Source of the DNA: Pseudomonas canadensis
GTDB lineage: Bacteria > Pseudomonadota > Gammaproteobacteria > Pseudomonadales > Pseudomonadaceae
NCBI RefSeq assembly: GCF_000503215.1
Contig: NZ_AYTD01000001.1
Coordinates: 434,001-498,000 of the forward strand
DNA length: 64,000 nucleotides
Direction of reading: 5' to 3'
Positions 57,361 to 64,000 of this stretch are shown here, piece by piece. The first letter of the stretch is position 1. Every line of letters begins with the position of its first letter. Made by a program: the position numbers and the translations under genes. The notes under the pieces were generated by a model. That model ran no database searches. It was not told the DNA's origin and saw only the letters and a program-made list of their open reading frames with translations.

Positions 57361-57446
57361 AGTTGTGTGCTTAGCGGTTGCCGCCATCGCGGCGTACGGG
57401 CATTCTGCTGGCTGATTTTTTCCCCGATGCCCGCAAGGAGAACACC

Positions 57447-58214
57447 ATGTCCGACACGCTGTTTATTACTGGCGCAACCTCAGGTTTCGGCGAAGCCTGC
57501 GCCCGTCGTTTTGCCGAAGCCGGCTGGAAACTGGTGCTCACCGGTCGTCGTGCCGACCGCCTGAATGCGCTGGTCGAAGAGCTTTCCAAGCAGACTGAAG
57601 TGCATGGCCTGGTCGTGGATGTGCGGGATCGCAAAGGCATGGAAGATGCCATCGCCAATCTGCCTCCGTCGTTCGCCAAGCTGCGCGGGCTGATCAACAA
57701 CGCCGGCTTGGCCGTGGGCACCGACCCTGCGCCCAAATGCAACCTCGACGATTGGGAAACCATGGTCGACACCAACATCAAGGGCCTGCTGACCACCACC
57801 AACCTGCTGCTGCCACGCCTGATCGCTCACGGTCGTGGTGCGGGCATCATCAACCTGGGTTCCATCGCGGGTAACTACCCTTATCCGGGCAGCCACGTGT
57901 ATGGCGGTTCCAAGGCATTCGTAAAGCAGTTTTCGCTGAACCTGCGTTGCGACCTGCAAGGCACAGGCGTGCGCGTGACCAACATCGAACCGGGCCTGTG
58001 CGAGAGCGAGTTCTCGTTGGTGCGCTTTGGCGGTGACCAGGCGCGGTATGACGCGACTTATGCGGGTGCCGAGCCGATCCAGCCGCAGGATATTGCCGAC
58101 ACGATCTTCTGGGTCATGAATACGCCGGCGCATGTGAATATCAATCGGTTGGAGCTGATGCCGGTGAGCCAGACTTGGGCTGGGTTTGCTATCGAGCGTG
58201 GCGCCAAGGGCTGA
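57447..58214 (+). CDS. SDR-family oxidoreductase (YdfG-like)
   Basis: Cytoplasmic NADP-dependent short-chain dehydrogenase of 255 residues. The cofactor motif is TGATSGFGEACARRF (about 8-22), followed by TGRRADRL, NNAG, the catalytic Ser in NLGSIAG and Tyr-x3-Lys in HVYGGSKAF. The pattern resembles YdfG, which reduces 3-hydroxy acids and malonic semialdehyde, but the substrate here is not certain. CAAGGAGA precedes the ATG at 57447. It stands alone, with the DnaA-box-rich region upstream. Confidence 0.9.
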   Translation: MSDTLFITGATSGFGEACARRFAEAGWKLVLTGRRADRLNALVEELSKQTEVHGLVVDVRDRKGMEDAIANLPPSFAKLRGLINNAGLAVGTDPAPKCNLDDWETMVDTNIKGLLTTTNLLLPRLIAHGRGAGIINLGSIAGNYPYPGSHVYGGSKAFVKQFSLNLRCDLQGTGVRVTNIEPGLCESEFSLVRFGGDQARYDATYAGAEPIQPQDIADTIFWVMNTPAHVNINRLELMPVSQTWAGFAIERGAKG

Positions 58215-58234
58215 CGCTCCGTCCTGCTGGTTTT

Positions 58235-58280
58235 TGTGGTGAGCGAGCTTGCCTCGCGCGGGGCAAGCCCGCTCACCACA
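58235..58280. repeat. REP-like hairpin (GTGGTGAGCGAGCTTGCC type)
   Basis: TGTGGTGAGCGAGCTTGCC pairs with GGCAAGCCCGCTCACCACA; identical in its core to 40177-40230. Confidence 0.85.
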
Positions 58281-58397
58281 GGATCAGGTTTTTACCGGTA
58301 ATCATGCGTCAAATCGGCCAAAACACGACATAAGGTACACTCCACCCGATAAAACCCCTCCGCACCGTGCGGATTTGAGGTTTTGACGGGAGGAAAT

Positions 58398-59303
58398 GTG
58401 AGTAACCGAGGTGAGCAGGCACTGCTCAAACAATCGACCATCCTGATGTTCGCCGTAGCGATCGCCGGGATTGTCACGGGTGTGATTTCTGGCGCCCAAT
58501 CCATTCTGTTCGACGGCTTTTTCTCGCTGATCGCCACCGCCATCAAGGTGTTGATGCTGATCACGGCCAAGCTGATCGCCAAGAAAAGCAACGAGCGTTT
58601 CCAGTTCGGCTATTGGCACTTGGAGCCGATGGTGCTGCTGATCGAAGGCAGTTTCCTCTTGCTGATCGCCATCTATGCGTTCCTCAACGGCGTGTTCGGC
58701 ATTATCAATGGCGGCCGCGAGATCGAGTTGGGGTTGGTGATCATCTACGCGGCGGTGTTTACCGTCGTCGAGTTCGCCTACTTCTTCTACGTGCGTTATC
58801 GCAATCGCCGGCTGAAATCATCGCTGATCCAGTTCGACAACATCAGTTGGCTGGTGGACGCGATGTTGTCGGTGGGCTTGCTGATCAGCTTCCTGGCGGC
58901 GCTGTTGCTCAAGTCCCAGGGCTACGGCGAGTGGGCGGTGTATGTCGACCCATTGATCCTGATCCTGCTGGCCCTGAGCATGCTGGCACCGGCGTTCAAG
59001 ATCCTGCGCCCAGCGTTGCGCGAGGTGCTGGGAATCGCGCCGGACCAGTTGGACGACACAGTGCGCGAAGTGATGGAAGCGGCGCAGGCCAAACATGGTT
59101 TCGACGACTACGTGTCGTACGTGCAAAAGCACGGGCGGGCGCGGTTTATCGAGATTCATGTGGTGTTGCCGGCGGATTACCCGGTGGATAACGTCGCGAC
59201 CCTCGACGCGCTGCGCGAAGAGATATCCACAGGGCTCGGCGCTCCGGATGCGGCGCGTTGGCTGACGATCAGCTTTACCGGAGATCGCAAGTGGATTGCG
59301 TGA
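58398..59303 (+). CDS. Cation diffusion facilitator family transporter
   Basis: 301-residue inner-membrane protein with six helices and a C-terminal cytoplasmic domain. TM2 carries LFDGFFSLI and TM5 VDAMLSVG, where the usual metal site is D/H-x3-D; here both read D-x3-S. The later FGYWHLEPMVLLIEG corresponds to the FGHGKAE region of FieF. The GTG at 58398 follows GGGAGGAAAT; an upstream in-frame TTG lacks support. Metal specificity is unknown and the altered site makes Zn or Fe a weak guess. Confidence 0.85.
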   Translation: MSNRGEQALLKQSTILMFAVAIAGIVTGVISGAQSILFDGFFSLIATAIKVLMLITAKLIAKKSNERFQFGYWHLEPMVLLIEGSFLLLIAIYAFLNGVFGIINGGREIELGLVIIYAAVFTVVEFAYFFYVRYRNRRLKSSLIQFDNISWLVDAMLSVGLLISFLAALLLKSQGYGEWAVYVDPLILILLALSMLAPAFKILRPALREVLGIAPDQLDDTVREVMEAAQAKHGFDDYVSYVQKHGRARFIEIHVVLPADYPVDNVATLDALREEISTGLGAPDAARWLTISFTGDRKWIA

Positions 59304-59321
59304 GGTCAGTGAGACCGAGTT

Positions 59322-59342
59322 GACGCCTTCGCGAGCAAGCCC
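59322..59342. repeat. Single REP half-unit
   Basis: GACGCCTTCGCGAGCAAGCCC matches one arm of the 34736 and 47085 elements, with no inverted partner. It lies between the convergent CDF and AGE genes. Confidence 0.7.
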
Positions 59343-59348
59343 TGGCAT

Positions 59349-60458
59349 TCACCCAAGATGCTGGATCAGACCCTGGTAGCAAGTCGCCAAATGATAAGGG
59401 GTAGTCGAAGGCATATCCCACCGACTCACCACACCTTGGGCATCCAGGCATTCATTCCAGCCTTTTGCATGCAGAAAATGTTGTTGCAGCGCCAGCAATT
59501 GGCGGTGCAGCACCGCTTCGCTGTTGGGTCGCAAGGTCAGTGCCCGCAGGTATTCGGCCTGTGCCCAGATGCGTTGGGTGCCGTCGCGCACCGTACCTTC
59601 CAGCGCCAGCATGCCGCTGACTGCACCGCTGAGGTTATCCACACCCTTGAGTTCTGCGTAGGCGAAAGCCCGGGTCAGCGACGCATGCAGCGGCGTACCG
59701 CGCAGCACATCCGAAGACTCCAGCAAAAAGAACCATTCGAACTGGTGCCCCGGCTCGAACCAGTTATCCACAGCGTCCAGCGGTTTTTCCATCATCACGC
59801 CGTGCTGGCGGTCGATGAAACGCTGCTGCATGGCCGTCGCCAGCGCCAGCAGGGCGGCTTGCACGCTGGCGTCTTCACGCACCGAGAGGGTGGCAAGGAA
59901 ACCTTCGGCCAGGTGCATCAGCGGGTTTTGCAGCGGGCCTGACTTGAGCGATGACCAGTTGCGTTCCAGCACGGCTTCGTACAGGCCGTCGCCTGTGGAA
60001 AATCGCTCGGCGACCACTTCCAGGGCGGCATTGAGGACCGACTCCACCAATGGCTCGCGCACCTTGGCCCAGTAATGGACGCAGGCAAAGATGATGAAGG
60101 CGTGGGTGTAGAGGTCTTTGCGCTTGTCCAGCGGCTGGCCGGATGGGTCGATGCTGTAGAACCAGCCGCCGTGTTCGGCGTCGTGGAAGTGCCGTTGCAG
60201 TGACCGGAACAGTGCCGCTGCGCGCTCTTGCGCGAAGGCTGCGCCGGGCTCGCCGATCAGGCTGGCAAACAGGTACAACTGCCGGGCGCAGGCCATGGCG
60301 CGGTAGCGTTGCGGGGGCAGCGGGTGATGGTCGGCGTCCAGCGCTTCATAGGGCAATGCCAGGTCGGCATTCCAGCCCGGGCCTTGCCAGAGCGGCACGA
60401 TCAGGCTGTGGAAGTGCGTAAGCACGGTGTTCAAGGAGGGTTGGGAAGCGCTGGGCAT
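59349..60458 (-). CDS. AGE-family sugar epimerase/isomerase
   Basis: 369-residue cytoplasmic (alpha/alpha)6-barrel enzyme of the N-acylglucosamine 2-epimerase superfamily. Typical segments are GGWFYSIDPSGQPLDKRKDLYTHAFIIFA (split here as GGWFYSI and KDLYTHAF), HLAEGFL and FEPGHQFEWFFLL, with catalytic histidines in THAF and GHQFEW. The sequence fits aldose-ketose isomerases such as YihS or mannose isomerase better than the renin-binding type; the sugar is not determined. It has no operon partner. Confidence 0.85.
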   Translation of the reverse strand: MPSASQPSLNTVLTHFHSLIVPLWQGPGWNADLALPYEALDADHHPLPPQRYRAMACARQLYLFASLIGEPGAAFAQERAAALFRSLQRHFHDAEHGGWFYSIDPSGQPLDKRKDLYTHAFIIFACVHYWAKVREPLVESVLNAALEVVAERFSTGDGLYEAVLERNWSSLKSGPLQNPLMHLAEGFLATLSVREDASVQAALLALATAMQQRFIDRQHGVMMEKPLDAVDNWFEPGHQFEWFFLLESSDVLRGTPLHASLTRAFAYAELKGVDNLSGAVSGMLALEGTVRDGTQRIWAQAEYLRALTLRPNSEAVLHRQLLALQQHFLHAKGWNECLDAQGVVSRWDMPSTTPYHLATCYQGLIQHLG

Positions 60459-60534
60459 TGGCTGGCGTCGTCACGGCAGGGGTGTAGGCGCGCATGGTAT
60501 CAGGCTTGGGTTCTGTGGTGTCTGTGCTACTGCT

Positions 60535-60604
60535 ATCGCCGGCAAGCCGGCTCCTACACAGGATGACCTCGCGATCATAGGTAGGAGCCGGCTTGCCGGC
60601 GATG
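60535..60604. repeat. REP pair between the AGE gene and ureJ
   Basis: ATCGCCGGCAAGCCGGCTCC and inverted GTAGGAGCCGGCTTGCCGGCG; same family as 44841-44908. Confidence 0.88.
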
Positions 60605-60628
60605 AGGCCCTTACAAACGCCGCGAATA

Positions 60629-61201
60629 TCAGCCCGCGAGCAACCAGACCCCAGTCGCCGCCGACGCCGCGCCCGCAATCCGCACCAACGGCGCCGCCGC
60701 AGCCGGCAGGAAGCGCACCACCGCGTAACCAGCCGCGTGCAACACGGCAGTCGCACCGACAAACCCCGCGGCATACGCCCACGGGCTGGACATGTCCGGC
60801 AGCTCCAGACCATGCGCCACACCATGGAACAGCGCGAACAAGGCCGTCGCCCCCACCGCCATGAACAACGGCGGACGCACCGCCAGCGCCACCGCCAGGC
60901 CCAGGGCCAACACCGACGCGGCAATCCCGCTTTCCAGCGCCGGCAACGCCAGGCCTTCAAAACCCAACACGCCGCCAATCAACATGGTGCCGACAAAGGT
61001 GCACGGCAGGGCCCAACGTGCGGCGCCTTTTTGTTGGGCGGCCCACAAACCGACGGCGACCATGGCCAGCAAGTGGTCGATGCCGCCCAGGGGGTGGCTG
61101 ATGCCGGCCACCAGGCCGTTGTCGCCATGGCCCGGGTGAGCGAAAGCCAGGGCTGGGGCCAGCAGCAGGGCGGCGGCGGTAAAGAGTTTCTTGAGGCTCA
61201 T
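60629..61201 (-). CDS. ureJ: HupE/UreJ family metal permease
   Basis: 190-residue membrane protein with a cleavable start (MSLKKLFTAAALLLAPALAFA), HPGHGD, then HPLGGIDHLLAMVAVGLWA and FALFHGVAHGLEL. The His/Asp pattern is that of HupE/UreJ nickel or cobalt transporters. Last gene of ureEFGJ, 22 bases after ureG, which points to nickel supply for urease. Confidence 0.9.
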   Translation of the reverse strand: MSLKKLFTAAALLLAPALAFAHPGHGDNGLVAGISHPLGGIDHLLAMVAVGLWAAQQKGAARWALPCTFVGTMLIGGVLGFEGLALPALESGIAASVLALGLAVALAVRPPLFMAVGATALFALFHGVAHGLELPDMSSPWAYAAGFVGATAVLHAAGYAVVRFLPAAAAPLVRIAGAASAATGVWLLAG

Positions 61202-61223
61202 GGACAGGTTCCTTATGGGTTGA

Positions 61224-61838
61224 TCAGGCGGCGGTCAGCAGGCCTTGGCGTTCGATGAAGGCGACGATTTCATCCAGGCCGACACCGGTTTTCTGGTTGC
61301 TGAACACAAAGGGTTTGCCGTTGCGCATGCGGGTGGTGTCGCTGTTCATCAGCTCCAGCGACGCGCCGACCAAAGGCGCCAGGTCGATCTTGTTGATCAC
61401 CAGCAGGTCGGACTTGCAGATGCCAGGCCCGCCCTTGCGCGGCAGCTTGTCGCCGGCGGACACGTCGATCACGTAGATAGTCAGGTCCGACAACTCCGGG
61501 CTGAAGGTGGCCGAGAGGTTGTCGCCCCCGGACTCCACCAGAATCAGGTCCAGGCCGGGGAAGCGGCGGTTGAGCTGGTCAACGGCTTCAAGGTTGATCG
61601 AGGCGTCTTCGCGGATCGCGGTGTGCGGGCAGCCGCCGGTTTCCACGCCGATGATGCGTTCCGGCGCGAGGGCCTGGTTGCGCACCAGGAAGTCGGCGTC
61701 TTCGCGGGTGTAGATGTCGTTGGTGACCACAGCGAGGTTGTAGCGATCACGCAGCGCGAGGCACAGGGCCAGGGTCAGGGCCGTCTTGCCGGAGCCCACC
61801 GGGCCGCCGATGCCGACACGCAAAGGTTGTGTGTTCAT
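61224..61838 (-). CDS. ureG: Urease accessory GTPase UreG
   Basis: GTPase that delivers nickel to the urease apoenzyme in complex with UreDFE. The 204 residues have P-loop [13 protein letters not shown] (7-19), the metal-binding [13 protein letters not shown] (Cys-Pro-His), [16 protein letters not shown] and [14 protein letters not shown]. Family length. It follows ureF by 14 bases. Confidence 0.97.
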   Translation of the reverse strand: MNTQPLRVGIGGPVGSGKTALTLALCLALRDRYNLAVVTNDIYTREDADFLVRNQALAPERIIGVETGGCPHTAIREDASINLEAVDQLNRRFPGLDLILVESGGDNLSATFSPELSDLTIYVIDVSAGDKLPRKGGPGICKSDLLVINKIDLAPLVGASLELMNSDTTRMRNGKPFVFSNQKTGVGLDEIVAFIERQGLLTAA

Positions 61839-61852
61839 AATGTGCTTTTCTC

Positions 61853-62527
61853 CTAGGAACGGAATAGGCGGCTGTATTGGCGCTCGTGGGCCATGCAGGC
61901 CAGGGACAGGCCAAACGCGGCGCTGCCGAAATGGTGGGGTTCGATGCGGCTGGCGTCCTGCTGGGCTTGTTGCAGCAACGGCAGCAGTTCACTGGTCAGG
62001 CGTTGGGCGGCTTGTTGGCCCAGGGGCAGGGTTTTCATCAGCACGGCCAATTGGTTTTCCAGCCAGCTCCACAGCCAGGCGGCGAGGGCGTCGGCGGGGC
62101 TGATGTTCCATGCGCGTGCGGCGAGGGCCCAGCCCAAGGCGAGATGGGGCTCACTGCACTGCTCAAGAAATTCGCGGGCACCGCCGTCCAGTTCCGGCAA
62201 ACCATTGAGCAACTGTTGCAGCGAGTAGCCCATCTGTCGGCTCTCTTGATACAGCTCGCGGGTCTCACGGCTAGCGCGATGTTCTTCGCACAGCTGGGCC
62301 AGGCGCGGCCAATCGGCCTCACAGGCTGCTTGGCAATGGGCGAGTAACACCGGCGCTTCGAAGCGCGCCAGGTTGAGCAGCAACTGATCGCTGATCCAGC
62401 GTCGCGCACTGGCTGCGTCGTTGACGCGACCGTTCTCCACCGCCATTTCCAAGCCCTGGGAATAGCTGTAGCCACCAATCGGCAACTGCGGACTGGCCAG
62501 ACGCAACAGCGCCCAGGCTGGGTTCAC
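61853..62527 (-). CDS. ureF: Urease accessory protein UreF
   Basis: 224-residue all-helical protein that couples UreD to UreG and gates GTP-dependent nickel insertion. The recognisable start is [21 protein letters not shown], followed by [12 protein letters not shown] and the C-terminal [10 protein letters not shown]. It starts with GTG at 62527, overlapping the ureE TGA (GTGA), so the two are translated together. Confidence 0.95.
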   Translation of the reverse strand: MNPAWALLRLASPQLPIGGYSYSQGLEMAVENGRVNDAASARRWISDQLLLNLARFEAPVLLAHCQAACEADWPRLAQLCEEHRASRETRELYQESRQMGYSLQQLLNGLPELDGGAREFLEQCSEPHLALGWALAARAWNISPADALAAWLWSWLENQLAVLMKTLPLGQQAAQRLTSELLPLLQQAQQDASRIEPHHFGSAAFGLSLACMAHERQYSRLFRS

Positions 62528-63024
62528 AGGCGCACGCCGAACTGGTGCAGCTTGGGCGGGTAGTTGAAATCTTCATCGCCATGGCGCGAGTGATGATGCC
62601 CGCCGCCGTAGGCGCCATGTTCCGGCTGGAACGGCGCTTCGATGGTCTGTGTCTGCGCGCCCAGCTGTTCGAGCATGGCCTTGAGCACATAGTCATCGAG
62701 CAGGCGCAGCCAGCCATCGCCCACCTGCAACGCCACGTGCCGATTACCTAGGTGATACGCCGCGCGCGTCAGTTCAAATGCGCTGCTGCAGGTGACATGC
62801 AGCAGTTGTTCAGGCCGGGCACACACGCGTACGACTCGTCCGTCTTCCGCCTGTAGGAATTCGCCGTCGTGCAGCGGTGGCTGACCGCGCTCCAGGAAAA
62901 GGCCGACATCTTCACCGTCGGCACTGAAACAGCGCAGGCGGCTTTTGCTGCGTGCTTCGAAATTCAGTAGCAACTCGGCGGCCCAGAGGGCTTGGGGGGC
63001 GATTCGGCGGTGGATCACCAGCAT
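62524..63024 (-). CDS. ureE: Urease accessory nickel chaperone UreE
   Basis: 166 residues with the peptide-binding N-terminal domain (LNFEARSKSRLRCFSADGED), the metal-binding domain (YHLGNRHVALQV with conserved His) and a His-rich tail, GGGHHHSRHGDED. Start ATG 63024 follows GGAAG. First gene of ureEFGJ, with a sigma-54 promoter 40-50 bases upstream. Urease subunits ureABC and ureD are not in this window. Confidence 0.95.
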   Translation of the reverse strand: MLVIHRRIAPQALWAAELLLNFEARSKSRLRCFSADGEDVGLFLERGQPPLHDGEFLQAEDGRVVRVCARPEQLLHVTCSSAFELTRAAYHLGNRHVALQVGDGWLRLLDDYVLKAMLEQLGAQTQTIEAPFQPEHGAYGGGHHHSRHGDEDFNYPPKLHQFGVRL

Positions 63025-63060
63025 CAGGAAGCTTCCAGCTATGAGCGATGCAAGTGCTAG

Positions 63061-63076
63061 AGCAAGGGGCTTGCCA
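63061..63076 (-). promoter_or_regulatory. Sigma-54 promoter of ureEFGJ
   Basis: Minus strand TGGCAAGCCCCTTGCT: one mismatch from TGGCACG-N4-TTGCW, with GG-N10-GC spacing. It places the start about 26 bases before the ureE ATG. Beyond it, 63077-63268, GGTG half-sites occur (63149, 63164) but no clear NtrC dimer site. Confidence 0.72.
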
Positions 63077-63301
63077 ACCCGGCTGCAGAGTAGGAATTCC
63101 CTGTCAGCAGGGACGGTAACGCCACTAAATAGGGCGTAGGAAGATTTTTGGTGTGAGCAAAAATGGTGCGCTGGCTGGGCTGATGCACTCGCTATGGGCG
63201 TTTTAGGATTTTTCCTACGTAGTTCGGGGATTCGCCGTTCAAGTAGTTACCTGCTGTGTCTTTAGTCTGTGCGCCGTGTTCAACCCACTGCGACGTTTAT
63301 C

Positions 63302-63799
63302 ATGTTTAGATCATTGTGTTGTTTAGTCATTGTCAGCCTGTCTTTTGCCATTTCATCAGCGTCAGCCTCTCTGCAGCCCCGTCCCACGTTCAGCGCTTCA
63401 GTCCAAGAAGCCGCCATTGACGATGTGGTTGACCGTGCCCATGAACTGCTCGGCACGCCGTACAAGTGGGGTGGCTCTTCGGTGCAGCAAGGCTTCGATT
63501 GCAGCAGCTTCCTGGTTTACCTGTTCAAGACCGAAGCCAATATCCAGATACCACGCACCACCGCCGCCATGCACCGCTCCACGGCTCCGACCATCAAGCG
63601 CAACGCACTCAAGCCCGGCGATGCGGTGTTTTTCAAGGCAAACGGGCGCGGCCAAGTCAGCCATGTGGGGCTTTATATAGGCCAAGGCAAATTCATTCAT
63701 TCGCCACGTACGGGCAAGAACATCCGCATCGATTCATTAAGCAACAGCTACTGGAACAAGCACTACACCACGGCTAAACGTTTTCACACGGCAGGCTGA
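63302..63799 (+). CDS. NlpC/P60 family cysteine peptidase
   Basis: 165 residues with a signal peptide (MFRSLCCLVIVSLSFAISSA) and an NlpC/P60 domain: VDRAHELLGTPYKWGGSS, catalytic Cys in GFDCSSFLVYLF, first His in SHVGLYIG, third residue His in KFIHSP. Probably a periplasmic peptidoglycan DL-endopeptidase; an N-terminal Cys suggesting lipidation is possible but no clear lipobox is seen. A GTG at 63269 is in frame, but the signal peptide begins at the ATG 63302. It is divergent from ureE. Confidence 0.85.
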   Translation: MFRSLCCLVIVSLSFAISSASASLQPRPTFSASVQEAAIDDVVDRAHELLGTPYKWGGSSVQQGFDCSSFLVYLFKTEANIQIPRTTAAMHRSTAPTIKRNALKPGDAVFFKANGRGQVSHVGLYIGQGKFIHSPRTGKNIRIDSLSNSYWNKHYTTAKRFHTAG

Positions 63800-63804
63800 T
63801 GGCT

Positions 63805-64000
63805 TTATTCGGTGCTGCCCAGCCCTTGCCAGTGCTTCAGGCCGATAAAGATAAAGCGCAATTGCTGGGTGATTTTCGCCTGCGGCGTGAGGTGGTCAGG
63901 CAGGGCCTGGGCCGGCGGATCGATGATGTCGGGGAGGGTGGCGAACACACTTTTGACGATCAGGTCGGCCATCACATGCAGGCCTTCGGCATCCAGGTGC
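63805..64000 (-). CDS. C-terminal end of a TetR-like regulator, possibly DesT (5' end outside the window)
   Basis: Sixty-four codons plus the TAA at 63807-63805 read ...GLHVMADLIVKSVFATLPDIID...QLRFIFIGLKHWQGLGSTE. The helical pattern fits the ligand-binding domain of TetR regulators. In P. aeruginosa, desT (regulator of fatty-acid desaturase DesB) neighbours ureE; the position here is equivalent apart from the NlpC gene. The DNA-binding domain is not visible, so the call rests mainly on synteny. Confidence 0.5.
   Translation of the reverse strand, partial: HLDAEGLHVMADLIVKSVFATLPDIIDPPAQALPDHLTPQAKITQQLRFIFIGLKHWQGLGSTE

Noticed and set aside
63160..63170. An NtrC dimer site before ureE
   Set aside because: Only isolated GGTG half-sites are present; no GCACC-N5-GGTGC arrangement.

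Overview
The window reads as a chromosomal segment of a Pseudomonas of the fluorescens group. The grounds are high GC with strongly G/C-biased third positions, an azurin gene with an ANR-type box, many Pseudomonas-style REP hairpins (GTAGGAGC...GCTCCTAC and relatives) between genes, and a gene order that follows, in reverse numbering, the P. aeruginosa core block from motAB/rsgA/orn to ureE and the TetR regulator beside it. No phage, transposase, integrase, CRISPR array or rRNA was seen. Most of the window is core genome, with short accessory stretches.

Layout. 1-5.4 kb: a truncated HDOD gene, motA-motB behind a good FliA (sigma-28) promoter, rsgA and orn. 5.5-7.2 kb: a TRIC-like channel gene convergent with queG. 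7.3-16.7 kb: a dense, mostly overlapping run nnrD-tsaE-amiB-mutL-miaA-hfq-hflX-hflK-hflC. 17-19.6 kb: hisZ and purA. 19.6-24.3 kb: a chemoreceptor with a sigma-54 promoter and a ferric-iron ABC importer pair. 24.4-24.85 kb: two tandem tRNA-Leu(CAG) units, each with its own promoter and terminator. 25-34.6 kb: rnr-rlmB, the rpsF-rpsR-DUF2232-rplI operon, dnaB and a YgiQ-type radical SAM gene. 34.85-36.7 kb: three overlapping genes of unknown function, a soluble-start protein with hydrophobic hairpins followed by two paralogous four-helix membrane proteins. This looks like an effector/immunity module. 36.7-43.7 kb: a large transglutaminase/DUF2126 protein, a fused circularly permuted ATP-grasp/alpha-E protein and a second transglutaminase, behind a sigma-54 promoter with an NtrC-like site. 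43.8-47 kb: two small ORFs, azurin, nadE and pncB. 47.2-51.2 kb: a LysR regulator divergent from amaB and amaA (pipecolate/lysine catabolism). 51.4-56.7 kb: a LIV-type amino-acid ABC importer behind a near-consensus sigma-54 promoter. 56.8-57.4 kb: a gene-free stretch rich in DnaA-box-like 9-mers. 57.4-60.5 kb: an SDR, a cation efflux protein and an AGE-family isomerase. 60.6-63.1 kb: ureEFGJ behind a sigma-54 promoter. 63.3-64 kb: an NlpC/P60 hydrolase and the end of a TetR regulator.

Two themes stand out. First, four GG-N10-GC (-24/-12) promoters precede the chemoreceptor, the transglutaminase/ATP-grasp cluster, the LIV importer and the urease accessory genes. For at least three of these a link to nitrogen supply is plausible. 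Second, the least-described content is the putative effector with tandem immunity paralogues and the ATP-grasp/alpha-E/transglutaminase cluster. All functional statements come from reading motifs and gene order; no database search was run.
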